The notes beneath the pieces were generated by a model. It was not told where the DNA came from, did not search any database, and was given only the letters and a program-made list of their open reading frames with translations. DNA of 64,000 nt from contig NZ_BMSA01000014.1 of assembly GCF_014648915.1 (NCBI RefSeq), positions 1 through 64,000 on the forward strand. The letters run 5' to 3'. The DNA comes from Streptomyces phaeofaciens. GTDB taxonomy: Bacteria; Actinomycetota; Actinomycetes; Streptomycetales; Streptomycetaceae. Every line of letters starts with the position of its first letter. The stretch's first letter is position 1. Positions 1 through 8,088 of the stretch are shown piece by piece. Both the position numbers and the translations under genes were made by a program.

Positions 1-52
1 GGGGAGTGCGTGCCAGACCCCGCGACCCCCGGCAAGATCCGAAAGAGAGGCC

Positions 53-823
53 CTAGTGCCGATGGCGGGACGTGCTCTTGCGCGGCGGCAGGGTCAGGGT
101 GATTTGTCGGACAAGTTGCTGGAAGCATGCCAGGGACGCGATGGCCGGCAGGGCGGCTCCGGCGATACCGGCGAAGGTTCTCTCGGCCTGGGTTACGCAC
201 AGCATCATCGCAACAGAGGAAAAGATGAGAACGACGAACCACGAGTGCAGGGCTCGACGCTGATGCAAGGCAGTGCGCAGGATGGAGAGAGAAGCCACGA
301 TCCAGGGGCCATATACGAGAAGCGGCCACCAGGCAATACTTCCGCCCTTCGCGTCGGACGTGATGCGTTGCAGAGGTTCGTAGGCCGCCACGGCACCGAA
401 GACGCTGACCATCGCCACGATGACGGCAAGGAATACGACGATCACAAAGCTGCCGGTCTGCAACCACTTGAATCGAAGTTTGCGGACTTGAGTCTTCCGA
501 TGCCCCGCGGAAGAACGTCGGATGGGCGGCAACTGCGCCGTGATCTGTGCCAGATTCTCCAACGGGTCGGTGAAGTCCACGCCGGACGGCGGCTCGCTGC
601 GCGGCGGCGGCACGGTCGTCGCCCGCTCCCCTGCCACGGCATCCTGTAAGAGATAGGCCATCTCCTCGACCGGGTCCCACCCCGTATCAGGGGGTTCCAG
701 AAGGGCCCCCGAGTGCTGGGCGTCGAAGGGACTGCCGTACCAGTCGGCACCCGACCCGAAAGGGTACGTCTCGGGATGCCATTCGCGCTGCGGAAACGAG
801 AGATCCGCGTATTCCTGATTCAC
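53..823 (-). CDS. DUF2637-type membrane protein
   Basis: Predicted 256-residue protein starting at GTG 823. Residues 1-120 are hydrophilic and Pro/Glu-rich. The C-terminal half has about four hydrophobic segments (roughly residues 127-150, 165-185, 195-212 and 217-235) with the arrangement of the DUF2637 family of actinobacterial membrane proteins, which often accompany regulatory or mobile-element genes. It starts 15 bases after the stop of the small gene at 839-1123 on the same strand, so the two probably form an operon. The biochemical role is unknown. The family assignment rests on the hydrophobic pattern and overall resemblance. Confidence 0.7.
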   Translation of the reverse strand: MNQEYADLSFPQREWHPETYPFGSGADWYGSPFDAQHSGALLEPPDTGWDPVEEMAYLLQDAVAGERATTVPPPRSEPPSGVDFTDPLENLAQITAQLPPIRRSSAGHRKTQVRKLRFKWLQTGSFVIVVFLAVIVAMVSVFGAVAAYEPLQRITSDAKGGSIAWWPLLVYGPWIVASLSILRTALHQRRALHSWFVVLIFSSVAMMLCVTQAERTFAGIAGAALPAIASLACFQQLVRQITLTLPPRKSTSRHRH

Positions 824-838
824 AGTGATTCACTCACG

Positions 839-1123
839 TCACATGCGGTCCGTGTGGCAGCCAGAGTCTTCCTGACCGATCCACCGCTGATCGAGTTCCT
901 TCTGGACCGTGTCCAACAGTCTGAGGAACTCGACGAGCAGCGCTTCGGTGACCCGGGTTTCGCCCCGCGCGTCGCCCACGTGCAGCGTGCCGCGGACCTC
1001 CAGTGTCGAGTACACCGTACCGGGCATGTAAGCGCATTTCCCCACTGTCGCTTCGCTGGAGGCGGACAGATTGCCCGTCCTCGTTCCGCGGCGAGGCAAG
1101 TCGAGGGGAATTGGTTTCGTCAT
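839..1123 (-). CDS. small conserved-looking hypothetical protein
   Basis: Predicted 94-residue soluble protein (ATG 1123). I do not recognise a domain. The composition is that of a real protein rather than a frame shadow: two-thirds of the way in is a helical, amphipathic stretch (VEFLRLLDTVQKELDQRW) that could mediate dimerisation. It lies 15 bases upstream of the DUF2637 gene on the same strand, so it is probably the first gene of that pair. An AT-rich patch at about 1195-1225 (relative to the rest of the window) could hold the promoter. Confidence 0.55.
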   Translation of the reverse strand: MTKPIPLDLPRRGTRTGNLSASSEATVGKCAYMPGTVYSTLEVRGTLHVGDARGETRVTEALLVEFLRLLDTVQKELDQRWIGQEDSGCHTDRM

Positions 1124-1532
1124 GTCCCGCTAACGGCCCGCCGACTCCTCCAGTTGCGCGGCAAATGAGTGACCGTTGCAGGGTGAACATTGATGAGAGC
1201 GTTTTTTAATTTGTGTAATACGCGTCCCGCGCAGCACGTTATGGTTCGAGCCGGTTGTCTTCTAAAAGATCAGTTAGCGGCAACCGGCGCTGGAGCGAGC
1301 GGCCTCCCGATGCTCGGCGGCTGTCCGCTCGTCGGGGTCGCCGTGCCGACCATCGCCGTCGTCCGGCGGTTGAGCGGTTCCTCTCGGTTCCGCCGACGAC
1401 AAGTGCCGGAGCGGTGAGGGCTGTTACCGAGAGGGACGAGCAGCGGGGAAGGGAGCCGGGGAGAAGGCAACCGTCCCGGAATGCCGGCCGCACGTACGAG
1501 CAGGCATGCGGCCGGCGGTGGGGCGTCCGGCG
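1124..1532. other. gene-poor interval with AT-rich island
   Basis: No convincing gene is seen in this 409-base stretch. Open frames here on both strands are Arg/Pro-rich shadows. The only marked feature is a locally AT-rich patch at about 1195-1275, including a run of six T at 1202-1207, which may carry the promoter for the leftward pair ending at 53. Confidence 0.5.
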
Positions 1533-1799
1533 CTACCCGCAGTGGTTGTTCGACGGGGCGTTCACCGTGGTGGTGTCGATGTCGTTCGGGCCGGGGCCGG
1601 CGGCGCCGAGCAGGATGCGTTCGGGCGTGGCGACGATCGCCACGCCCGAAAGGGTCGCGGGCACGTCGACGAGGTTGAACGTCGACTGGTTCTGGCAGGA
1701 GATGAAAGGACCCGCGCGCCATACCTGCGCCATGTCTCTCGTCACTTGAAGGAAGGAGACATTGCGCCAGGTGCCCGTATCCGGGTGAGTGTCATACCG
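1533..1799 (-). pseudogene. remnant of a secreted or structural protein gene
   Basis: The reading frame ending at 1533 encodes a low-Arg, Asn/Thr/Val-rich sequence with two Cys, including SCQNQSTFNL and NAPSNNHCG at the C-terminus. This is not the composition of a frame shadow. The same frame stays sensible upstream of the first usable start (GTG 1745) through WRNVSFLQV and up to a Tyr-Asp-Thr-His-Pro stretch near 1799. No start codon or Shine-Dalgarno sequence precedes that part, and an in-frame TGA follows further upstream. It therefore looks like the 3' end of a gene that lost its beginning. A short intact gene starting at GTG 1745 is the alternative. The family is not recognised. Confidence 0.35.
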
Positions 1800-1977
1800 G
1801 CGCGCCGATATGACTCCGCGCGCACGAGCCGGCCAGGTCGGACATGGGTCGGCCGGCTTGTGTCGTCCGTGTCACAGTCTTCCGGTCCACGGTGTGAGAC
1901 CGGCGCAACCGAACTTCTCTCGCGGTCTAACCGGTCGGAAACCGCCCGGCTCGACGGTCGGTCTAGCGTCGTGACGT

Positions 1978-4200
1978 ATGAGGGTGTGGGAGCCGTTACG
2001 GCCACTGCTCGGCAGGCTCGGCGCCATCCGCAAGGGTGGTCCGGGCGAAGGCAGTTCGATGCACCGCCGCCGCCGTGGGCGAACGGGCACCGGCCGTCGG
2101 CCGGTGCCCGGCTGGGGCAGCATCAGGGGACGGGTGGCGGTGGTCATCACGGTCCCGATCTGCCTGCTCCTGGCGGTGGCCGGTCTCGCCGTCGACAGTC
2201 GCGCCGAGGCCCTCGGCGACGCCCGGACGACCCGTGCCGAGGTCGGCCTCAGTCTTCGGGTCCAGGCCCTGGTGCACCAGCTTCAACGTGAACGCGGCCT
2301 GACCAACGGCCTGTTGGGCGGCGAGGAGGAGTTCCGCTCGCCCCTGGCCGCCACCCGGGGGCGGGTCGACGCCGCGCTGCGCGGGATGCGCCGTGACAGT
2401 GCCGTCGAGAGCGTGATCCGGCGGCACTTGGAGCGTCTCGCCGACATCCGCGCCGCGGCCGACGGGGGCACCGCCGACAGATCGGCGACGCTCACCTTCT
2501 ATACGACCGCCGTGGACGCCCTCAACGCCGTCGATCCGGTGGCGGAGACCGCGATCCGCGCCGACCGTCGACTGAGCGATGGGCTGGCGGCGTTGAGGGA
2601 GCTGGCCGCGGCCAAGGAATCCGTCGCTCTGGAACGCGGACTCCTCAACGGGGTCTTCGCCGAGGGCGCCTTCCACGGCCGCGAGTACCTCGACTTCACC
2701 GAGGTACGGGCCACGCGGGTCGCCGCCCTGGCCCGCTTCCGGCAGGTCGCCACCGCACCTCAGCGCGCGGCTCTGGAGCACGCCTTCGGAACCGAGGACG
2801 CCGAACGCGCCACCCTCTACGAGGGCCGGGCCGAGGGCGCCGCCGACGGCTCCGTGCTGCGCGCGGACGCGGGCACCTGGTGGGACGCGATGACCGTGCT
2901 CGTCGACGATCTGTACGCCGTCCAGCGGTCGGTCGGTGCGGATGTGCGGGACCGGGCCGACCGGCTCAGCCACGACGCCGAGACGGGCCTCGCCGTCTGT
3001 CTGGGCGCGGGAACGCTCGTGGCCGCCCTCGTCGCGGGCCTCGCCGCCTTCGCCTCCCGTTCCGTCACCCGCCCCCTCCGCGCGCTCGCCGAGGCCGCCC
3101 ACGACGTGGCGCGCAACCGGCTGCCCGCGACCGTCGCCCGTATCCAGCAGTCCCCGCCGTCCCCGCCACCCCCACCGGCCCAACCGTCGCTGTCATCCCC
3201 ACCAGCCCAGCCGTCCCCGCACTCTGCGGCATCTCCGGACCACCCCCTGGAGCTCCTCCCAACGGCGGATGCCCCGGATGCCCCGGACGCCCCCGATGCG
3301 CAGCTGCTGGGCGGCGCGGTGGAGATCGCCGAGGTCGCGGCCTCCCTGCACCACGTGGAACGCACCGCCCTGCACCTGGCCGCCCAGCAGGCCGGCCTGC
3401 GCCGCAACACCACCGAGTCGCTCGCCAATCTGGGCCGCCGCAACCAGAGCCTCGTGCGGCGTCAGCTCGGCCTCATCACCCGTCTGGAACAGCAGGAACT
3501 CGACCCGGACGCCCTCGCCGAGCTGTTCGAGCTCGACCATCTCGCCACCCGTATGCGGCGCAACGCCGAGAGCCTGCTGGTCCTGGCCGGGCAGAATCCG
3601 CCGCGGCCCACGGCGGCACCGGCCGACGGCCTGGAGGTCGTCCAGTCCGCGGTCGCCGAGGTGGAGCAGTACCGGCGGGTCCTGATCGCGGCCGTGGAGC
3701 CGGTGCGGGTGCGCGGGCACGCCGTCGCCGACGTCGCCCATCTCCTCGCCGAGATCATCGAGAACGGGCTGACGTTCTCGCCGCCGACCGAACCGGTCGA
3801 GGTGCACGGCTGGTACGACTCCGAGGACGACGCCTACTGCTTCGCCGTCGTCGACCACGGCGTCGGCATGTCCGAAGCCGACAAGGAACGTGCCCACGCC
3901 CGCTTCTCCGGCTCCGGGGAGGAGGCCCTGCTCGCCACGCCGACCCGGTTCCTGGGCCACCTCGTCGTCGGCCGGCTCGCCCACCGGCTCGGCGACGGCA
4001 CCCGGGTCCACCTCTTCGACACCCCCGGCGGCGGCCTGTCCGCGCTCGTCGTCCTCCCCGCGCGCCTGCTCACCCCCGTGCCGGACCCCTCCGCCGCGCC
4101 GCCCCCGCCCGCCCGGCCTGCCGTCTCCTCTCTCCTCAACGGTTTCAGAGCAGGTGTCGCTCGCGCCGAAGCCCGAACCACTCAAGGAGCGTCATCGTGA
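1978..4200 (+). CDS. NIT-domain sensor histidine kinase-like protein (CvnA type)
   Basis: A 740-residue membrane sensor. A first membrane helix (about 50-68) precedes an extracellular helical nitrate/nitrite-sensing-like (NIT) region (about 70-325); a second helix (about 338-360) leads to a HAMP-like segment. A Pro/Ser-rich linker with a DAP repeat (about 390-440) is followed by the atypical dimerisation region with LDHLATRMRR and a HATPase_c domain (ENGLTFSPP N-box, DHGVGM G-box). This is the organisation of the sensor (CvnA) of Streptomyces conservons. A better-spaced start may be ATG 2059. The stop overlaps the start of the roadblock gene by three bases. The usual DUF742 and GTPase partners are missing downstream. 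Confidence 0.85.
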   Translation: MRVWEPLRPLLGRLGAIRKGGPGEGSSMHRRRRGRTGTGRRPVPGWGSIRGRVAVVITVPICLLLAVAGLAVDSRAEALGDARTTRAEVGLSLRVQALVHQLQRERGLTNGLLGGEEEFRSPLAATRGRVDAALRGMRRDSAVESVIRRHLERLADIRAAADGGTADRSATLTFYTTAVDALNAVDPVAETAIRADRRLSDGLAALRELAAAKESVALERGLLNGVFAEGAFHGREYLDFTEVRATRVAALARFRQVATAPQRAALEHAFGTEDAERATLYEGRAEGAADGSVLRADAGTWWDAMTVLVDDLYAVQRSVGADVRDRADRLSHDAETGLAVCLGAGTLVAALVAGLAAFASRSVTRPLRALAEAAHDVARNRLPATVARIQQSPPSPPPPPAQPSLSSPPAQPSPHSAASPDHPLELLPTADAPDAPDAPDAQLLGGAVEIAEVAASLHHVERTALHLAAQQAGLRRNTTESLANLGRRNQSLVRRQLGLITRLEQQELDPDALAELFELDHLATRMRRNAESLLVLAGQNPPRPTAAPADGLEVVQSAVAEVEQYRRVLIAAVEPVRVRGHAVADVAHLLAEIIENGLTFSPPTEPVEVHGWYDSEDDAYCFAVVDHGVGMSEADKERAHARFSGSGEEALLATPTRFLGHLVVGRLAHRLGDGTRVHLFDTPGGGLSALVVLPARLLTPVPDPSAAPPPPARPAVSSLLNGFRAGVARAEARTTQGASS

Positions 4201-4619
4201 CCACCGCCGTCCAGAGCTTCGGCTGGCTCATCTCGGAGTTCGTACGCACCGCGGACGGCGTCACCGACGCCGTCGCCGTCTCCTCCGACGGCCTGCTCAT
4301 GGCCGCCTCGGACAGCCTCGACCGGGATCGCGCCGACCATCTCGCCGCCGTCGTCTCCGGCATCACCAGCCTCGCCCAGAACGCGGCGACGGCACACGGC
4401 TTCCACGGCATGAAACTCGTCATGATCGAAATGTTCGGGGGCTTCCTCATGGTCGGCCGGGTCCGCGACGGAAGCTGTCTCGGCGTCCTGGCCGCCGAGG
4501 GGTGCGACGTCGGCCTGGTCGGCTACGAGATGGCCGTCCTCGCCGACCGCGCGGGCGAACTGCTCACCCCGCAGCTGGTTCACGAACTCCACTCCGCGCC
4601 CATAGCGGCGGCGCGATAG
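4197..4619 (+). CDS. roadblock/LC7 domain protein (CvnB type)
   Basis: A 140-residue protein beginning at GTG 4197, which overlaps the stop of the kinase gene; an AAGGAG site sits about 10 bases upstream. It matches the roadblock/LC7 (MglB-like) fold of conservon CvnB proteins: an N-terminal helix, the VAVSSDGLLMAAS strand pair, and a central helix DHLAAVVSGITSLAQNAA. In complete conservons this protein works with a sensor, a DUF742 protein and a small GTPase as a membrane-bound, G-protein-like complex. Only the first two components are encoded here, so this pair probably acts with partners encoded elsewhere or by itself. Confidence 0.88.
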   Translation: MTTAVQSFGWLISEFVRTADGVTDAVAVSSDGLLMAASDSLDRDRADHLAAVVSGITSLAQNAATAHGFHGMKLVMIEMFGGFLMVGRVRDGSCLGVLAAEGCDVGLVGYEMAVLADRAGELLTPQLVHELHSAPIAAAR

Positions 4620-4866
4620 CCGACGATCCGACGCCGGCTGCCACGGCCGGGGCCGCTTCCGGGGCGGCCGGGCGCCGGCCGCGCCGCGGCGGGTGGATCC
4701 GCGGCTGATCCTGCCCGGGTGCGAGGCCCGCCCGCCTGACACCGGCCGGCCGAGCTGCTCACCCCACGCCTGCCCGACCCCTTCCGCACCCGTCCGGCAG
4801 GCATCCACGGGGGATCGCGCGCGGGATCGTGCGCGAGATCGTGCGCTGAATGATCCGGAAGGCCTT

Positions 4867-4877
4867 CGAAACATTCG
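4867..4877. promoter_or_regulatory. CGAA-N3-TTCG inverted repeat, copy 1
   Basis: CGAA-ACA-TTCG. An identical arrangement recurs at 4998-5008, 131 bases downstream. CGAA/TTCG inverted repeats have been described as LacI-family (BxlR-like) targets in Streptomyces xylan-utilisation genes. The match here is by motif only. Confidence 0.4.
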
Positions 4878-4906
4878 TAACCCGCCTCCCTTCCCGATCT
4901 CCCATT

Positions 4907-4920
4907 TGAGAGCGCTCTCA
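4907..4920. promoter_or_regulatory. LacI-family-like palindromic operator
   Basis: TGAGAGCGCTCTCA is a perfect 14-base palindrome with the AGCGCT core found in Streptomyces CebR-type operators, which regulate cello-oligosaccharide and cellulase genes. It lies about 190 bases before the xylanase start. Binding of a CebR-like repressor is inferred from the motif. Confidence 0.55.
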
Positions 4921-4997
4921 CTACTGACCACGGACCTCGCCGCCCCACACGACGCCTCAACTGCGTAAATAGCACCTCCTCAACACCTCGAGCCGAC

Positions 4998-5008
4998 CGA
5001 ACGTTTCG
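4998..5008. promoter_or_regulatory. CGAA-N3-TTCG inverted repeat, copy 2
   Basis: CGAA-CGT-TTCG, the second copy of the repeat found at 4867-4877. It lies about 100 bases upstream of the xylanase ATG, next to an AT-richer stretch likely to contain the promoter. Confidence 0.4.
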
Positions 5009-5108
5009 AAATAGATACCGAAACCGTTGACAGTTGACAGGGGCAGACCAACACTCGCCCCCATCGGCCGCACGAGGACGAGCACGGGGACGAGGAGGAA
5101 GCACGCCC

Positions 5109-6113
5109 ATGAACGACGCACCCGCACAGAAGACGCGCCGCAGGCGCGGCCACTTCGGGATACTCAGCCGCTTCAGGCTGCTCATCAGCAGTGTCTGCAC
5201 GCTGCTGCTGGTCGCCGTGGCGGCGATGGCTCTGCCCGGTACCGCCCACGCCGACACGGTCGTCACCACGAACCAGACCGGTACCGACAACGGCTACTAC
5301 TACTCGTTCTGGACCGACGCCCCGGGCACGGTCTCCATGAACCTGAGCTCCGGCGGCGGCTACAGCACCACGTGGAGCAACACCGGAAACTTCGTCGCCG
5401 GCAAGGGGTGGAGCAACGGCGGGCGCAGGAGCGTGACCTACTCGGGCACCTTCAACCCGTCCGGCAACGCCTACCTGGCCCTCTACGGGTGGACCTCGAA
5501 TCCCCTGGTGGAGTACTACATCGTCGACAACTGGGGGACCTACCGGCCCACGGGAACGTACAAGGGCACGGTGACCAGCGACGGCGGTACGTACGACATC
5601 TACAGGACGACGCGCTACAACGCCCCGTCCGTCGAGGGCACCAAGACCTTCGACCAGTACTGGAGCGTCCGGCAGTCGAAGCGGACGGGTGGCACCATCA
5701 CCACCGGCAACCACTTCGACGCCTGGGCCAACGCCGGGATGCCCCTCGGCAGCTTCAGCTACTACATGATCATGGCGACCGAGGGCTACCAGAGCAGCGG
5801 CAACTCCAACATCACGGTGGGCAGCGCCGGTTCGGGTGGCGGGAGCGGCGGCTGTGCCGCGACCCTGTCCGCCGGTCAGCAGTGGAGCGACCGCTACAAC
5901 CTCGACGTCGCCGTCACCGGATCCAGCAACTGGACCGTCACCATGAACATCCCCTCCCCCGCCAAGATCCTCTCCACCTGGAACATCAACGCCACCTACC
6001 CCAACGCCCAGACACTCACCGCCAAACCCAACGGCAACGGCAACACCTTCGGCGTCACCATCCAGCACAACGGCAACCACACCTGGCCCACCGTCACCTG
6101 CACCACCACCTGA
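5109..6113 (+). CDS. secreted endo-1,4-beta-xylanase, GH11 plus CBM2
   Basis: A 334-residue secreted enzyme that hydrolyses internal beta-1,4 bonds in xylan. Residues 1-48 form a long signal peptide with a basic, Arg-rich start and AHA cleavage site; Sec or Tat export are both possible. The GH11 jelly-roll domain spans about 50-240, with the nucleophile Glu135 in VEYYIV and the acid/base Glu225 in ATEGYQ. A Gly/Ser linker leads to a C-terminal family 2 carbohydrate-binding module (about 250-334) with two end Cys and conserved Trp residues. The start at ATG 5109 was chosen for the signal peptide; the open frame begins 75 bases earlier. Confidence 0.93.
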   Translation: MNDAPAQKTRRRRGHFGILSRFRLLISSVCTLLLVAVAAMALPGTAHADTVVTTNQTGTDNGYYYSFWTDAPGTVSMNLSSGGGYSTTWSNTGNFVAGKGWSNGGRRSVTYSGTFNPSGNAYLALYGWTSNPLVEYYIVDNWGTYRPTGTYKGTVTSDGGTYDIYRTTRYNAPSVEGTKTFDQYWSVRQSKRTGGTITTGNHFDAWANAGMPLGSFSYYMIMATEGYQSSGNSNITVGSAGSGGGSGGCAATLSAGQQWSDRYNLDVAVTGSSNWTVTMNIPSPAKILSTWNINATYPNAQTLTAKPNGNGNTFGVTIQHNGNHTWPTVTCTTT

Positions 6114-6309
6114 CCCCGACCGCACCCGCACGCGCGCGTGGCGCGGTGGCCGTGGCCGCCGCGCCACAGCGCTGCGGGCACGCGCACAGCACACGGCGGG
6201 CGACCGCGCCTGAGTACGCGTACCCGGGTCGGCTGTGTCTCTCCGCACTGTCGTGGGCGGGGCCCGTTTCCCAGGATGGGGCGGCCACGTCGCGTCGAGA
6301 GAGGTGCTT

Positions 6310-6381
6310 ATGGTCCGTGATCTGCAACTGCGCGTCGCCACTGCGGAGGATCTCGAGTAGATCCACGAACTGCGTCACCGG
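6310..6381 (+). other. interrupted 5' end of the GNAT-aminotransferase gene
   Basis: ATG 6310, preceded by a GAGAGG site, opens a frame that reads MVRDLQLRVATAEDLE, then an amber TAG at 6358-6360, then IHELRHRVYARELG and straight on in the same frame into the 568-codon gene at 6382. The segment supplies the first strand and helix expected of the acyltransferase fold, so the original start was almost certainly 6310. The TAG is either a true nonsense mutation or an assembly error. Confidence 0.75.
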
Positions 6382-8088
6382 GTGTACGCGCGGGAGTTGG
6401 GCCAGCACGCGCCGGATCCGGCCGGACGGCTTCGTGACGGACTGGACGGCGACAACGTCTACCTGGTCGCGGCGCGCGGCACGGCCCGGATCGGCTTCGT
6501 CAGCCTGACCCCGCCCTGGGTGGGACGGTACGCGCTGGACAAGTACCTGACCCGTGACGAACTGCCGCTCCTGGACGAAGGCGACGCCTTCGAGGTGCGC
6601 ATCCTCACCGTCGAGCCGCGTTGGCGCTCCACCGCGGCGGCACCGCTGCTGATGTACGCGGCGCTGCGCTGGATCGCTTCCCGGGGCGGTCGCCGGGTGG
6701 TGGCGATGGGGCGCACGGAGCTGCTCGGCATGTACCGGGCCGTCGGCCTGCGCCCGGTCGGCCGTACCGTTCACAGCGGTGCGTTGACGTTCGAGGTGCT
6801 GACCGGCGATGTGCCCGAGCTGACGAGGGTCACGACGGACCGTCACGGCGTCGCGCTGGAGCGGCTGAGGTCCGCGGTGGACTGGCGGCTGGACGTGCCG
6901 TTCGCTCCCCGGCCGGACGGCTGCGAACACGGCGGTGCCTCGTTCACCGCGATCGGCACGGGCTTCCGGAGCCTGGAGCGGCGCCGGCAGGTGGTCGCGG
7001 CCGATGTGCTGGACGCCTGGTTCGCGCCGGCCCCCGGGGTGCGGGCGGCGCTCACGGAGGATCCGGGCTGGGTCGCGCGGACCTCGCCGCCGACCGACGC
7101 CGACGGCCTGCTGGCCGAGATCGCCACGGCCCGGGCGCTGCCGGCGGAGACGCTCGCGGTCGGCGCCGGCTCCTCCGACCTGATCTTCAGGGCGTTCGGC
7201 CGGTGGCTGACCCCGCAGAGCCGGGTGCTGCTGATGGACCCGGGCTATGGCGAGTACGCCCATGTCACGGAGCGGGTGATCGGCTGCCGGGTGGACCGGT
7301 TCCCGTTGCGCCGCGAAGACGGCTGGCGGATCGATCCGGCCCGGCTGTCCGCCGCCGTCGCGTCCGGCCGCTACGACCTGGTGGTGGTCGTCAACCCGAA
7401 CAACCCGACCGGACGGCACGCGCCGGCCGCCGAACTGCGCTCGGTGATCGCGGCCGCGCCGGACCGGACCCGCTGGTGGATCGACGAGGCGTACCTGGGC
7501 TATGTCGACCTGGCCGAGTCGCTCGCCGGTCTCGCCGCGAGCGACCCGCGGGTGGTGGTGTGCACCTCGTTGTCCAAGATGTACGCGCTGTCCGGCATGC
7601 GGGCGGCGTATCTGGTGGCCGAGCCGGCCACCGCGGCGCGGCTGCGCCGGTGGACGCCGCCCTGGCCGGTCAGCCTCCCGGCGCAGCTGGCCGCCGTGGC
7701 GGCGCTGCGCGACCCCGCGTACTACCGCGACCACTGGCTCCGCACCCACGCGCTGCGCCGGCGGCTGGCCGCCGGCCTCGCGGGGCTGGACGAGACCGTG
7801 GTGGTCGACGAGACCGTGGCGAACTTCCTCACCCTGACCCTGCCGGCGGGCGGGCCGAGTGCCGCGCAGGTCGTCGCCGAGTGCCGCCGCCACGACGTGT
7901 ACCTGCGCGATCTGTCGCCGTTGTCGCCGCGGTACGAGGGGTGCACCGTGCGCATCGCGGTCAAGGACACCGCGGAGAACGCGCGCATCGTGGCCGCGTG
8001 CCGGGCCGCCCTGTACCTGCCGCGGCCGGCCGCGGCCGTGCCCGGTCCGACCTCCGCGGACGTGCTCGCCGCCGGATCCGTTCGGTGA
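6382..8088 (+). CDS. GNAT acyltransferase-PLP aminotransferase fusion (5' end interrupted by TAG)
   Basis: A two-domain protein, 568 residues from GTG 6382. The N-terminal part (to about 160) is a GNAT-like fold; its opening RHRVYARELGQ resembles LuxI/FeeM-type N-acyl amino acid synthases. The rest is a fold-type I PLP enzyme of the histidinol-phosphate aminotransferase/threonine-phosphate decarboxylase (CobD) type, with NPNNPTGR, DEAYLGY and the PLP lysine K399 in TSLSKMYALSG. The true start is probably 6310, cut off by an in-frame amber codon at 6358. Only a restart at 6382, which lacks a good ribosome site, or readthrough would give protein. Its stop overlaps the CdsA-like gene by four bases, which points to lipid or phospho-amino-alcohol metabolism. 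Confidence 0.8.
   Translation: MYARELGQHAPDPAGRLRDGLDGDNVYLVAARGTARIGFVSLTPPWVGRYALDKYLTRDELPLLDEGDAFEVRILTVEPRWRSTAAAPLLMYAALRWIASRGGRRVVAMGRTELLGMYRAVGLRPVGRTVHSGALTFEVLTGDVPELTRVTTDRHGVALERLRSAVDWRLDVPFAPRPDGCEHGGASFTAIGTGFRSLERRRQVVAADVLDAWFAPAPGVRAALTEDPGWVARTSPPTDADGLLAEIATARALPAETLAVGAGSSDLIFRAFGRWLTPQSRVLLMDPGYGEYAHVTERVIGCRVDRFPLRREDGWRIDPARLSAAVASGRYDLVVVVNPNNPTGRHAPAAELRSVIAAAPDRTRWWIDEAYLGYVDLAESLAGLAASDPRVVVCTSLSKMYALSGMRAAYLVAEPATAARLRRWTPPWPVSLPAQLAAVAALRDPAYYRDHWLRTHALRRRLAAGLAGLDETVVVDETVANFLTLTLPAGGPSAAQVVAECRRHDVYLRDLSPLSPRYEGCTVRIAVKDTAENARIVAACRAALYLPRPAAAVPGPTSADVLAAGSVR

Larger units (their letters stand above)
4620..5108. promoter_or_regulatory. 489-base control region upstream of the xylanase gene
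   Basis: No gene is seen. The first half is GC-rich with overlapping short inverted repeats just after the roadblock stop (possible terminator). The second half is locally AT-richer and contains three operator-like elements, listed separately: CGAA-N3-TTCG at 4867-4877, the palindrome TGAGAGCGCTCTCA at 4907-4920, and CGAA-N3-TTCG again at 4998-5008. The arrangement suggests control by more than one repressor. Confidence 0.6.

Noticed and set aside
1190..1417. Open frame on the plus strand in the AT-rich interval
   Set aside because: Arg-rich second half, no ribosome site and no recognisable family; it overlaps the region opposite to the leftward operon promoter.
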